Shown in pieces: positions 19,364 through 28,397 of a DNA stretch of 64,000 nt. The stretch spans positions 1 through 64,000 of the forward strand of contig NZ_JGZU01000009.1 of assembly GCF_000741765.1 (NCBI RefSeq). The letters run 5' to 3'. The notes below the pieces were generated by a model that was given only the letters and a program-made list of their open reading frames with translations, was not told the DNA's origin and searched no databases. Position 1 is the first letter of the stretch. The number at the start of each line of letters is the position of its first letter. Origin of the DNA: Bifidobacterium tsurumiense. Lineage in GTDB: Bacteria; Actinomycetota; Actinomycetes; Actinomycetales; Bifidobacteriaceae. The position numbers were made by a program, and so were the translations under genes.

Positions 19364-20509
19364 CTACTGAGCTGATTGCATAGGCTGCGGTTGCTTCATC
19401 AGCTGGCGTGCCAAATTGGCGAAAGAAGCGGCCAGAGGGGAGTCGCTGAGCGCGCCATCGGCATCGAGCACCGCTGGACGACCAGCCTCGCCGACTTCAC
19501 GGATTTCAGGCTGTAGAGGAAGTTGCACGAGCAGAGGGATTTCAGTGCCAAGGGCATGGGTGAGCTGTTCGCTGACGCGTTGACCTCCTCCATGGCCGAA
19601 TATTTCCAATCGCTCGCCACGATGATCGAAGTAGCTCATATTCTCTACCACGCCTCGCACGGTCGTAGGCACTTGCAGCGCAACCAAGCCGGATCGAACG
19701 GCGACGTCTGAGGCACTGGGTTGGGGAGTGGTAATAATAACCATTTCAGCGTTCGGCAGGGTTTGGGCGACGGAAATAGCCATATCGCCAGTGCCAGGAG
19801 CCAAATCGAGCAGGAGCACATCGGGATTGTCCCACCACACATCCGAGAGGAACTGCTCCAAGGATCGTTGCAGACGCGGTCCGCGCCATAAGATCGCTCG
19901 GTCGGCTCCTGCGAACATGCCGATGGAAATGAGTTTCACGCCCCAAGCGGTAACTGGCATGAGCATACCGTTGAGATTGGTCGGCTGAGTGTGAACACCG
20001 AATAGTTTGGGCAGTGAAAAACCGTAGATATCCGCGTCGATCGCTGCGGTTTTGTATCCCAAGGCGGCAAAAGTCGCCGCAAGATTGGCTGTAACCGAGG
20101 ATTTGCCGACTCCGCCCTTGCCTGATGCAATCGCGAATATTCTTGTCTTGGATCCTGGTTTGGTAAATGGGTTGTGCTTACGCTCCGCCTTGAGTCCTTC
20201 AACCAGATTGGTGAGCTTGTCTTTGCTCATGGACGAGACTTCGATATGCGGGATGAGCGTGGCATCCGGATACGAGGATACGGCGCCATTGATTTGGTTG
20301 GTTATGGTTTGTGAAAGTGGACATCCCTCAACCGTGAGTTCGACATGAACGGTTACGTCATAGGATTGCGACGCATCCTTGGTTTCGATGGCATCCGCAT
20401 TGATGGCCACTATCATGCCGAGATCCGTGACAGAACGTCCTAATTCCGGGTCAATGACTTTGCTTAAACGCTCATATATCGCCGCTTCGATTTGGCGGGC
20501 TTCGCTCAT
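19364..20509 (-). CDS. mrp: Mrp/NBP35-type P-loop ATPase, iron-sulfur cluster carrier
   Basis: A 381-residue protein with an N-terminal MIP18/DUF59 domain (IYERLSKVIDPELGRSVTDLGM..., with the conserved Cys in VEGCPLSQT) and a C-terminal MinD-like ATPase. The latter has the deviant Walker A GKGGVGKSS, DADIYGFSLPKLFG, and LLDLAPGTGD as Walker B. Family members carry Fe-S clusters to target proteins. The CxxC pair that binds the cluster in many homologues is not visible after VENMSYF, where the sequence reads DHRGERLEIFGHGGG; I recall the same in other actinobacterial members. The start follows GGAGGAACG on the minus strand. Confidence 0.93.
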   Translation of the reverse strand: MSEARQIEAAIYERLSKVIDPELGRSVTDLGMIVAINADAIETKDASQSYDVTVHVELTVEGCPLSQTITNQINGAVSSYPDATLIPHIEVSSMSKDKLTNLVEGLKAERKHNPFTKPGSKTRIFAIASGKGGVGKSSVTANLAATFAALGYKTAAIDADIYGFSLPKLFGVHTQPTNLNGMLMPVTAWGVKLISIGMFAGADRAILWRGPRLQRSLEQFLSDVWWDNPDVLLLDLAPGTGDMAISVAQTLPNAEMVIITTPQPSASDVAVRSGLVALQVPTTVRGVVENMSYFDHRGERLEIFGHGGGQRVSEQLTHALGTEIPLLVQLPLQPEIREVGEAGRPAVLDADGALSDSPLAASFANLARQLMKQPQPMQSAQ

Positions 20510-20709
20510 CGTTCCTCCTTGTGATTCGATACCACACTAGCGTGAGGTTGGAAGGCGTGCCAGAGTGTGCATAGAACCTTCTCAAGAATCGTCAAAAAGC
20601 GTGCATGCGAGGTTGATAGTTGCCCAAGTCTCACATGTCATGTACAGTGTGCACGAGTTGGATAAGCCGATATGCCAGGCGAATCCGGATGGAAGGAATC
20701 GAGCATTGA

Positions 20710-20982
20710 TTAACCGATAAGCGACGAGTGCAGCAAGGGGATCCCTGGCAAGCGTGCGTACAGAAGCGCACTGCCGCGCATCGTTGCATCGGAAAAGCTC
20801 TCATTTAACGCGTTCATCATTCGCTTTCGGGCCAACATATGTTCCTTTGCAGGTCTTTGAAACGAATCGGGCATCGGTATTCCATATAAGCTTTCGGTGA
20901 CAATTTCACCAACCTGAGCAGCATGTTGCGATACTTGTGCCCACCAATGATCGATGCGCGCATCAAATCCATGTTTGAATAC
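20710..20982 (-). pseudogene. 5'-truncated remnant of an unrecognised gene
   Basis: The gap between mrp and the ABC-F gene is about 600 bases. Its minus strand contains an open stretch of 90 codons with plausible coding character (FDARIDHWWAQVSQHAAQ, VGEIVTESLYGIPMPDSF, QRPAKEHMLARKRMMNAL) ending in a TAA at 20710-20712. No start codon lies in frame before PMPDSF, and a stop precedes VFKHG. Upstream, another frame reads FDKATEQALRYSN, which suggests a frameshifted or decayed gene. I do not recognise the family. The rest of the gap shows no gene. Confidence 0.35.
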
Positions 20983-21108
20983 CTAAGAGCTTGTTCTGTT
21001 GCCTTGTCAAATGCTGTGCTCTGACATTCGTAAGTCGACGATTGACGCGGATGTGTTTCGCGAACGTCTTATTAGTAGGCGGTGCACAGGATAAATAAGG
21101 AGTTTGAT

Positions 21109-22701
21109 ATGTCTCAACCAAGTGTCGTTTCGATGAGTGCAATATCATACACGCCACCACAGGCTCATGATCCGTTATTTTCCGGAGTTTCCGTCACCTT
21201 TGCAAAAGGATGGACCGCCGTTGCCGGAGACAATGGGATAGGCAAAAGCACCTTGATGCGCTTGCTCAGCGGCCAGTTACAGCCGGACTCCGGAATGATA
21301 TCTCCCGCTCCCAAGTCGATGGTGATCGCCTACTGTCCCCAGGAAACCGATATCGTTCCGCCGCAATTGGAATCTTTGATGAATGATTGGTCAGCCTTTG
21401 CCATCGAGGTGAGGCAGCTTATGGATATTGACGAGGAATGGCTGTACCGATACGGGGAGCTTTCCGGAGGCGAAGCCAAGCGTGTGCAGCTTGCATGTGC
21501 AATAAGTGCTCAGCCGGATGTTTTGATATTGGATGAGCCCACCAATCATGTGGATGCAGAGACGAAACGTCATATTGTCGAAGCGTTGCAACGATATCAG
21601 GGCATTGGCATTGTGGTATCGCATGATGTTGATCTCATTGAAGCATTGTGCACACGCACTGTGATGTTCGAACGTAGGCATATCAGCGGGCGCAATATCA
21701 CGGTTGTCGAGTTGTATCGCGGAGCATATGAGCAGGCTGTTGCACAGCGTGATGCGAATGATGCCAGTCGGTCATCGGCGTTGGCTGCAGCCCGCAATGA
21801 GGTGGCGCGATTGCAATCGGTGCGCGCAGACCGCATGCAAGCCATAGGCAAAGTGGAAGCGGCCAAGTGCAGATCAGGTAGCATCGATCCGAAGGACCAT
21901 GATGCCCGAAATGCGCATAAAGCCGCCAAAAGCACCAGCTTGGATAAGGGTGTGCAACAACGATACACGCAATTGGAAGGCCGCTTGAAGGCCGCGCAAT
22001 CTTCGGCAGAAGCATTGTCGGAAGCGGCAAAACGCTATGATGCTCGCATGGAATTCGATGGGGATGCCGTTGGACATGGACGGGTGCTTAGTTTGGATCG
22101 GCGGACAGTGGATAATGCGATGACTGCGCATGGGATTGATAATTATGTGGTCGATATGGGCATGGAAGGGGTGCTTGGGCACGGCGTGCAGGGTGGTCCC
22201 GTCGGCAGAGAGGATATGGAAATCCAAGTATTCGTTGGAGATCATATCGGCATAAGCGGTGTGAATGGCGCTGGAAAGAGCACATTGGTTCAGGCCATGG
22301 TGCATGTGTTGCCCAAGGATGAGACATGCCTATACATCGAGCAAAACACTGATCAACAAGTATTGCAGGATGCGATAGATCGGTTGCATGCATTGGATGA
22401 ACAGCAACGTTCTCGGGTGCTCAGTGCATATGCAAGATTGAATGCGGATCCGGACAGGCTGCTTGCCGGAGCCAGTCCATCACCAGGAGAGCTGCGAAAA
22501 TTGTTGCTCTGCCTCGGACTTGTGGGCAATCCCAGACTCATCATTATGGACGAACCGACCAATCATATGGATATTCAGTCCAAGGAATCCTTGGCTCAGG
22601 CGTTGGCCGATTATCCGGGCGCAGTTGTGGTGATAAGCCATGATGACTGGTTTTTGAATAAGGTCGCAGATAAGAGGTGGATTTTGCGTCGGAGCGAATG
22701 A
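21109..22701 (+). CDS. ABC-F family ATPase
   Basis: A 530-residue soluble protein with two ABC domains and no membrane segment. ABC1: Walker A GDNGIGKST, signature LSGGEAKRVQLA, Walker B VLILDEPTNHVD. A charged helical linker (about 190-320; many Ala, Arg, Gln) follows. ABC2: GVNGAGKST, a degenerate signature (PSPGELRKLLLC in place of LSGGE) and LIIMDEPTNHMD. ABC-F proteins act on the ribosomal E site; some give resistance to ribosome-targeting antibiotics, others act in translation control. The short second signature and divergent sequence hint at a resistance-type member, but this is not decided by sequence. The start at 21109 follows AAGGAG. Confidence 0.88.
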   Translation: MSQPSVVSMSAISYTPPQAHDPLFSGVSVTFAKGWTAVAGDNGIGKSTLMRLLSGQLQPDSGMISPAPKSMVIAYCPQETDIVPPQLESLMNDWSAFAIEVRQLMDIDEEWLYRYGELSGGEAKRVQLACAISAQPDVLILDEPTNHVDAETKRHIVEALQRYQGIGIVVSHDVDLIEALCTRTVMFERRHISGRNITVVELYRGAYEQAVAQRDANDASRSSALAAARNEVARLQSVRADRMQAIGKVEAAKCRSGSIDPKDHDARNAHKAAKSTSLDKGVQQRYTQLEGRLKAAQSSAEALSEAAKRYDARMEFDGDAVGHGRVLSLDRRTVDNAMTAHGIDNYVVDMGMEGVLGHGVQGGPVGREDMEIQVFVGDHIGISGVNGAGKSTLVQAMVHVLPKDETCLYIEQNTDQQVLQDAIDRLHALDEQQRSRVLSAYARLNADPDRLLAGASPSPGELRKLLLCLGLVGNPRLIIMDEPTNHMDIQSKESLAQALADYPGAVVVISHDDWFLNKVADKRWILRRSE

Positions 22702-22802
22702 CCCGTCTGATGGCAATGTTCAATTCGTCGGATGCGACGGATTTGATGCATTTGGCGACTTGTACAACAAGGCATTCTACGCTCAGAGCAATAAATGAAT
22801 TC

Positions 22803-22825
22803 AGTCAATGACCACAGTCAGTGAC
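22803..22825 (+). promoter_or_regulatory. Probable TetR operator: two direct AGTCARTGAC repeats
   Basis: AGTCAATGAC (22803-22812) and AGTCAGTGAC (22816-22825) lie 13 bases apart; the second lies in the near-palindrome CAGTCAGTGACTG. TATAGT follows at 22831-22836 as a candidate -10. Together they suggest autoregulation of the tetR gene that starts at 22859. Confidence 0.55.
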
Positions 22826-22858
22826 TGGTGTATAGTGAAAGAGTCGAAAGGAATGATT

Positions 22859-23446
22859 ATGGGCAAACGTCAGGAAGCAGCAAAACTCACGCGCCAGAAC
22901 ATCGTGCGCGCTGCGGAACGTTTGCATGAGAGTCGAGGACTGAGCAATGTTTCAGTAGATGAAATCGTCGCAGAAGCAGGCGTCAGCAAAGGAACGTTCT
23001 ATGTGTATTTCAAGCGCAAAGAAGATGTTGCTTTTGATATCGCATTCCGACGCTTCGGTGATCTCAAAGATTCCGTCGAACATCTATCCGGCAGTGCCTT
23101 TGACAATATCGAGACATTTTTGGATGTTTCCTCTCAGTACATCCAAGAGCAGGGTGTCTCAATATGCAAAGAGTGGATGAAGGGGGCGGTTTCGGCTGCT
23201 GACAGCAACGGAATGTTGAAACTGCAGTTTGACGAGCAAGTCATCCGAGAGCAATTGGAGAGAGCAGTGCAATCCGGAGAATTAGCGCCGAATATGTCTG
23301 TGGATTTTGCGTGTGATTCCATTCTCGCTGAGTATTACGGCTATGTGACCCTATGGGCAATGACCGAGGGTTCATTCGATTTGCATGACAGAGTGAAGCG
23401 CCTTGCGCACAATCTTCGCAATACGGTCTGGAAAACCAAGGCGTAG
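22859..23446 (+). CDS. TetR/AcrR family transcriptional regulator
   Basis: A 195-residue repressor. N-terminal HTH: LTRQNIVRAAERLHESRGLSNVSVDEIVAEAGVSKGTFYVYFKRKEDV, the classic TetR pattern with GVSKGTFYVYF as recognition helix. The C-terminal ligand/dimer domain is all-helical and unassigned. Of several in-frame ATGs, the one before GKRQEAAK has GAAAGG seven bases upstream. It is followed on the same strand by two aldo-keto reductase genes, so it most likely regulates itself and these reductases in response to an electrophile or aldehyde; that is inference. Confidence 0.9.
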   Translation: MGKRQEAAKLTRQNIVRAAERLHESRGLSNVSVDEIVAEAGVSKGTFYVYFKRKEDVAFDIAFRRFGDLKDSVEHLSGSAFDNIETFLDVSSQYIQEQGVSICKEWMKGAVSAADSNGMLKLQFDEQVIREQLERAVQSGELAPNMSVDFACDSILAEYYGYVTLWAMTEGSFDLHDRVKRLAHNLRNTVWKTKA

Positions 23447-23516
23447 CGTACGCGGATTCATTGCATACAACAGAGCTTTGAACTTCAATACAACACATTC
23501 AGAACGAAAGGCAATC

Positions 23517-24362
23517 ATGGAAACAGTAACGTTGAATAATGGCGTGACCATGCCGATATTGGGACTTGGGGTGTTCCAGGTGCCGGATCCGCAAGTGTGT
23601 GAACAAGCGGTGCTTGACGCTTTCAATGCTGGTTACCGACTCATCGACACTGCTGAAGCGTATGGCAATGAAGAATCCGTGGGCTCGGCATTTGCCAAGA
23701 GTGGCTTGAAACGCGATGAGGTATTTATCACCTCAAAGATCTGGGTATCCAACTTCGGATATGAACGAACCAAGGCTGCTTTCGAGCGTTCTTTGAAACG
23801 TTTCGGCATGGATTACTTGGATCTGGTATTGCTGCATCAATCGTTATCTGATTACTACGGGTCGTGGCGTGCGCTAACTGATCTGTACAAGGAAGGGAAG
23901 ATTCGCGCCATCGGCGTATCGAATTTCTATCCAGAACGATTGGCTGATTTGTGCATGAACGCAGAAATCAAGCCAATGGTGAATCAAATTGAAAACCATC
24001 CATATTTCCAACGAGGCACTGATCTTGAGGTTGCTCAGCATTTTGGCGTGCAAGTTGAGGCTTGGGGGCCATTTGCCGAAGGAGGCCGTGGCATTTGGCA
24101 GGAGCCAATACTCACGGAAATCGCAGTGGCCCATGGCAAGAGTATGGCGCAGGTGATTTTGCGATGGAATATTCAACGCGGTGTTGTGGTGATTCCAAAA
24201 TCGACCCATCGCGAACGCATAGAAGAAAATATCGATGTTTTTGATTTCCAACTCACCGACGATGAGAAGGCTCGTATTGCCACGCTGGACACCGGTCACA
24301 GCACCATAATCGATCACCACGATTGGCATGTCGCCGAGGCGCTAAACCAGCATAGGGTCTGA
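23517..24362 (+). CDS. Aldo-keto reductase (AKR5-like, diketogluconate reductase type)
   Basis: A 281-residue NADPH-dependent reductase with a TIM barrel. The catalytic tetrad is visible: Asp in LIDTAEAYGNE, Tyr in the same motif, Lys in FITSKIWVSN and His in LVLLHQS. The cofactor-binding end has VVVIPKSTHRERIEEN. Start ATG follows GAAAGGCAATC. It lies 70 bases after tetR and 61 bases before a second aldo-keto reductase gene, so co-transcription is likely. Substrate is unknown; relatives reduce aldehydes, keto acids and xenobiotic ketones. Confidence 0.9.
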   Translation: METVTLNNGVTMPILGLGVFQVPDPQVCEQAVLDAFNAGYRLIDTAEAYGNEESVGSAFAKSGLKRDEVFITSKIWVSNFGYERTKAAFERSLKRFGMDYLDLVLLHQSLSDYYGSWRALTDLYKEGKIRAIGVSNFYPERLADLCMNAEIKPMVNQIENHPYFQRGTDLEVAQHFGVQVEAWGPFAEGGRGIWQEPILTEIAVAHGKSMAQVILRWNIQRGVVVIPKSTHRERIEENIDVFDFQLTDDEKARIATLDTGHSTIIDHHDWHVAEALNQHRV

Positions 24363-24423
24363 GTGGCTCATTTGTAACACCAGCAATAGGAATTCTCACA
24401 AACACAAACAACAAGGAGCAATG

Positions 24424-25272
24424 ATGGAATCTTTCGAACTCAATGATGGGGTACGAATCCCGAAGATCGGATTTGGCACATACTTGATCCCCAACGACGG
24501 ATCGACATACAAGGCTGTGCGAAGTGCTTTGGATGCCGGGTATCGTCATATCGATACGGCTGCGGCATATTTCAATGAGGAAGAAGTCGGTCGCGCGGTC
24601 GCTGAGAGCGGTATTCCGCGCGAAGACATCTTCATCACTTCTAAGTTGTGGCTGCAGGATTATGGATATGAAGGTGCCAAGAAGGGTATTGCACGCAGCC
24701 TTCGTCATTTGGGCACGCATATCGATCTGTATCTGATCCATCAGCCTACGGTGATGTTCCTGGTGCTTGGAAGGCGATGGAGGAGAGCAAGGCAGCGGGG
24801 TGATATCCGTTCGATTGGCGTTTCGAATATGACGCCGAAGATTTGGAACAGCTTCGTGCCGCAGTTCGAGACCATTCCTTCGGTGAATCAGGTTGAGTTT
24901 AATCCGACATTCCAGCAAAAGGATCTGCGTGCGATCACCGATGAACTCGGCGTTCGTATCGAGGCCTACTTCCCGCTGGGGCATGGCAACAGGGAATTAT
25001 TGACCAACCCTGCGCTTATGGCGATGGCTGAGAAATACGGCAAGAATGTCGGCCAAATAATCCTGCGCGCCGAAATTCAGGACGGTGCGGTGGTGTTGCC
25101 GAAGTCCACCAATCCGCAACATATCGCTGCCAATCTTGACATTTTTGACTTTGCATTGACTGACGAAGAAATGGCAATCGTGCATGCCATGGACACTGGC
25201 AAGCCATCCCATGATCCCGATGCCAATGGGGTTGAAGAGATGTTGCGCTCTGCCTTTGTGATCGAAGACTAG
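24424..25272 (+). CDS. Second aldo-keto reductase, with an out-of-frame internal segment
   Basis: About 282 residues. Catalytic Asp and Tyr are in HIDTAAAYFNEEE, Lys in FITSKLWLQD and His in LYLIHQP; the cofactor motif is VVLPKSTNPQHI. After HQP the given frame reads TVMFLVLGRRWRRARQRG, unlike any family member. The next frame over the same bases reads YGDVPGAWKAMEESKAAG, exactly what the family has. The swap needs one missing T at 24747 and one extra G in the run 24797-24800. The ORF therefore stays open although 17-18 residues are scrambled. Start ATG at 24424 follows AAGGAG (24421 is an alternative). A strong terminator follows. Confidence 0.85.
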   Translation: MESFELNDGVRIPKIGFGTYLIPNDGSTYKAVRSALDAGYRHIDTAAAYFNEEEVGRAVAESGIPREDIFITSKLWLQDYGYEGAKKGIARSLRHLGTHIDLYLIHQPTVMFLVLGRRWRRARQRGDIRSIGVSNMTPKIWNSFVPQFETIPSVNQVEFNPTFQQKDLRAITDELGVRIEAYFPLGHGNRELLTNPALMAMAEKYGKNVGQIILRAEIQDGAVVLPKSTNPQHIAANLDIFDFALTDEEMAIVHAMDTGKPSHDPDANGVEEMLRSAFVIED

Positions 25273-25284
25273 TCGCATTCAAAG

Positions 25285-25330
25285 AACAGTGGGCTGTGCC
25301 TCATATTCAAATGAGGCACAGCCCACTGTT
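25285..25330. terminator. Bidirectional terminator between the aldo-keto reductase genes and glnA
   Basis: A perfect 20-bp stem (25285-25304 with 25311-25330) and a six-base loop ATTCAA, with TTACTT on the right and TTTGAATG on the minus side. Confidence 0.9.
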
Positions 25331-25396
25331 TTACTTAACCAACACTAGCTGTGGTCGATGCTCGATGTGCAACGAAGTGCTATGGGCAACCACATA

Positions 25397-26833
25397 TCAG
25401 ATATGGAAGTACAGCTCGTAATCCAGAGGGGTCGGAGCCAAACGGGCCATTTCCAACTCGCCACGCTTCATGTCAAGCCAAGTCTCAATGAGATCATCGG
25501 TGAAGACATCGCCTGCGTTCAGGAAGTCGTGATCCTCTTCCAGAGCGTTCAATGCTTCGTCCAGAGATGCCGGAACCTGCTTGATGCCGGTGTATTCCTC
25601 TGGAGGCAGCTCGTAGAGATCCTTGTCGATCGGTGCCGGTGGCTCGATGTGGTTGAGGATACCGTCCAGACCTGCCATAAGCTGTGCGGAGAAGGCGAGG
25701 AACGGATTCGAGGATGGATCCGGAGCGCGGAACTCGATGCGCTTTGCCGCAGGGCTGGTTCCAGCAAGAGGAATGCGGATGGCGGCGGAACGGTTACGAG
25801 CCGAATACACGAGGTTGACTGGTGCTTCATATCCAGGAACCAAACGATGATATGAATTCATAGAAGGATTGGTGAATGCCAGCACCGAAGAGGAGTGCTT
25901 GATCAGGCCGCCGATGTACCAGCGAGCCAGATCGGACAGTCCTGCATATCCGGTCTCATCGTAGAACAGTGGCTTACCATCCTTCCACAAGGACTGGTGG
26001 CAGTGCATGCCGGTTCCGTTATCGCCTGCGATTGGCTTAGGCATGAAGGTCGCAGCCTTACCAGCCAAAGCAGCGGTCTCGTGCACCACGTACTTGTACT
26101 TCATCAGATCATCGCCGGCGTGCTGCAGTGAGTTGAAGCGATAATTGATTTCCTGCTGTCCGGCGCCACCGACTTCATGATGAGAACGTTCGAGGATCAG
26201 GCCGACCTGCTGCAGATTGGCGACCATGTCGTCGCGCAGATCCTGATAATGATCAACCGGTGGAACAGGGAAGTAGCCCTTCTTCACACGGTTCTTGAAA
26301 GCGATATTCGGGGTGCCGTCATCTTCGGTGTCGATGCCGGAATTCCAAGGTGCTTCGATGGAATCAACCTCGTAGAAGGAACGACGCATGCTGTTCTCGA
26401 AGCGCACCTTGTCGAAGATGAAGAACTCAGCTTCTGGTGCAAATGATGCCGTGTCAGCAATGCCGGTCGCCTGCAAATAGGCCTCGGCCTTGGCGGCAAC
26501 CTGACGAGGGTCGCGAGAATATGGTTCATCGGTGACAGGGTCAACGATCGAGAAAGCAACATTTAGAGTCTTGTGGCGGCGGAAGGGATCCACATATGCC
26601 GTGGTGATATCCGGAACCAGCTTCATATCGGATTCGTTGATGGCTTGGAAACCTTCGATGGACGAGCCGTCAAACGGCATGCCTTCGTCAAATGCGTCCT
26701 TGAGGAATTCACTCGCTGGAACGTTGAAGTGCTGCTGCACGCCAATCAGATCGGTAAAACGAACAGAAACATATTCGATACCCTCTTGGTTGATCAGGGC
26801 CTCGGCGTCTTCCTTAGTGGTGAGTGCAGTCAA
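25397..26833 (-). CDS. glnA: Glutamine synthetase, type I
   Basis: Makes glutamine from glutamate, ammonia and ATP. 478 residues. Family motifs: [11 protein letters not shown], the metal-binding [26 protein letters not shown], the [15 protein letters not shown] loop, and [20 protein letters not shown]-terminal [10 protein letters not shown] contains the tyrosine that is adenylylated in GS-I-beta enzymes, so adenylyltransferase control is likely. Strong Shine-Dalgarno AAAGGAG precedes the start. The gene is monocistronic between two strong terminators. Its upstream region is A/T-rich and carries short palindromes. Confidence 0.97.
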   Translation of the reverse strand: MTALTTKEDAEALINQEGIEYVSVRFTDLIGVQQHFNVPASEFLKDAFDEGMPFDGSSIEGFQAINESDMKLVPDITTAYVDPFRRHKTLNVAFSIVDPVTDEPYSRDPRQVAAKAEAYLQATGIADTASFAPEAEFFIFDKVRFENSMRRSFYEVDSIEAPWNSGIDTEDDGTPNIAFKNRVKKGYFPVPPVDHYQDLRDDMVANLQQVGLILERSHHEVGGAGQQEINYRFNSLQHAGDDLMKYKYVVHETAALAGKAATFMPKPIAGDNGTGMHCHQSLWKDGKPLFYDETGYAGLSDLARWYIGGLIKHSSSVLAFTNPSMNSYHRLVPGYEAPVNLVYSARNRSAAIRIPLAGTSPAAKRIEFRAPDPSSNPFLAFSAQLMAGLDGILNHIEPPAPIDKDLYELPPEEYTGIKQVPASLDEALNALEEDHDFLNAGDVFTDDLIETWLDMKRGELEMARLAPTPLDYELYFHI

Positions 26834-26857
26834 TGAAACGCTCCTTTCGAAAAGAAC

Positions 26858-26926
26858 TTACGAGTAACCAGTGTAGGGTGGTGAGTTTCGTTGACTTGCC
26901 CATTTGGTTACGAGAATGTTTCGTAA
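26858..26926 (-). promoter_or_regulatory. TTACGA palindromes upstream of glnA, candidate nitrogen-regulator sites
   Basis: TTACGA-n7-TCGTAA is a perfect inverted repeat at 26908-26926. A second site TTAC-GA-GTAA lies at 26858-26867, closer to the start codon. The spacing between TTACG cores is 50 bases. The regulator is not known. The gap 26927-27182 is A/T-rich and shows no gene. Confidence 0.4.
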
Positions 26927-27182
26927 TGGTGTATTCAGCGTTATTCGGCGGCATCAATGCCGGTTTGCATCGAAGACCTCATTGTGATGATTCGTATATT
27001 TATGTGGTTGATATGGGCTCGTGAAACGAATTTGTTCTTCTCTATGTAATTACAATTGCAGTATTTAGTTATGTTTTGCATTGGTATATATCGAACTCAT
27101 ACCAATGGACGCCGAGTTGCGAGATACCGTATTATCACCATATTGTTCATGGTGATATCACAATCCCTGAGTTAAATAAAAT

Positions 27183-27237
27183 GAACCGCACCTGCAATCA
27201 TGGACCTGTATTTTTTCAGTCCAGATGGGTGCGGTTC
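27183..27237 (-). terminator. Terminator of the DUF4191 gene
   Basis: GAACCGCACC (27183-27192) pairs with its complement at 27228-27237, with a nested TGGAC/GTCCA stem inside. On the minus strand the stem is followed by ATTTTATTTAAC. Confidence 0.8.
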
Positions 27238-27273
27238 AAAATCCGGGGATTTGAATATTAAGGAACGGAACGA

Positions 27274-28056
27274 TCAGCGTCCGCGCATCGCTCGACGGCT
27301 GACCTTCTGCGGACGGTTCGGATCGATTCCCTTGGGGATTCCGTAACCATTCTTTGCCTGCAAGGTGCGCAGACGATCATTCAAGGTTTCCAATTCGGCC
27401 TTGGTAAGGAAGAAGCGCTGACGAGGATGAATCCGTGCCATCAATCCATTCTTGTGATTCGTGGGGATATAGCTCTTGCACTTCATAACCGTGCGACGCA
27501 GATTCTTCAGTCGAACCTGCTTAGGGCCAGTGCCCACCATAATGCGATACACAGGGATATGCGAGCCTGCGGTTACGCCCTTGATGCTCTGTTCTTGACG
27601 ATTCATCGCCTTGTTCACGCGAGCATAGTCGCCTTCGCCAAGCAAGTAGATGCCGTTGTAGCCAGTGCCGCGCCAAATCGCGTCCTTGGTTTTCGGATCG
27701 ATCCATGCAGGCTCCTGCGGGAAATTGAATCCGGCACGGTTGATATTGCTCAGCACGCTCACCGAAGCTCCCGGCTGGCCTTCAATCTTCGCATAACCTA
27801 CTCGGTCGGCGCGGCGGGTAAGCACGATAGTGAACAGCAACAGACCGAGCATGATCGCGGTGACCATGAACATGATCCAGCTGAGAATCGACCAATTGAA
27901 TACGATGCCCAGAACAATCATCAAAACTACCGGCAGTGCAAAGGCGCCGGCAAGAAACCAGGGGAGCTGCTTGTCTTCGGCGTAGGTGTAGTTGTAGATC
28001 TGAATGATCTGCTTGATGATATTCGGCCTTTTGCCGCGTGCTTCCTTGTCTGCCAT
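27274..28056 (-). CDS. DUF4191 family membrane protein
   Basis: A 260-residue protein with two adjacent hydrophobic helices near the N-terminus (LPWFLAGAFALPVVLMIVLGIV and a second pair ending LLLFTIVLTRR), then a basic cytoplasmic domain with GYAKIEGQPGASVSVL, GYNGIYLLGEGDYARVNKAM and a highly basic C-terminus (RPQKVSRRAMRGR). The family is found in actinobacteria and its role is unknown. The start ATG (before ADKEARGKRP) follows GTGAGGAATTG; an upstream extension in the same frame is rejected. Confidence 0.82.
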   Translation of the reverse strand: MADKEARGKRPNIIKQIIQIYNYTYAEDKQLPWFLAGAFALPVVLMIVLGIVFNWSILSWIMFMVTAIMLGLLLFTIVLTRRADRVGYAKIEGQPGASVSVLSNINRAGFNFPQEPAWIDPKTKDAIWRGTGYNGIYLLGEGDYARVNKAMNRQEQSIKGVTAGSHIPVYRIMVGTGPKQVRLKNLRRTVMKCKSYIPTNHKNGLMARIHPRQRFFLTKAELETLNDRLRTLQAKNGYGIPKGIDPNRPQKVSRRAMRGR

Positions 28057-28251
28057 CAATTCCTCACTTGCTTGTTTCTGCATGCATACGATGCGAAGTT
28101 GCACGCACTGGCTCAACATCCTATCAGGAGAGATGCCCGTAGGGATTGGGACTGCTGTGATCCTTTTGGGCATCGATATCAGGACTCGCTACCAAAAGAC
28201 CCTATGCAGACATCAATTCCGGTATGAGTTGCCGATGATATGGATGCAAAA

Positions 28252-28294
28252 TGATGTGGGTGCAAGGAAAACAGGTTTCCTTGCACCCACATCA
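28252..28294 (-). terminator. Terminator of the DUF3043 gene
   Basis: A perfect 19-bp stem (28252-28270 with 28276-28294) with loop ACAGG. The minus-strand side continues TTTTGCATCC. The remainder of 28057-28397 shows nothing else. Confidence 0.85.
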
Positions 28295-28397
28295 CAGAAT
28301 ATGAGGCATTGCTCAATGCCGATGCCGCTTTCGTTGTCTAGTCACAACCAATTGCGAGCCATATTGTGCGGTTATTTCACAACAATTTCTAGATTCT

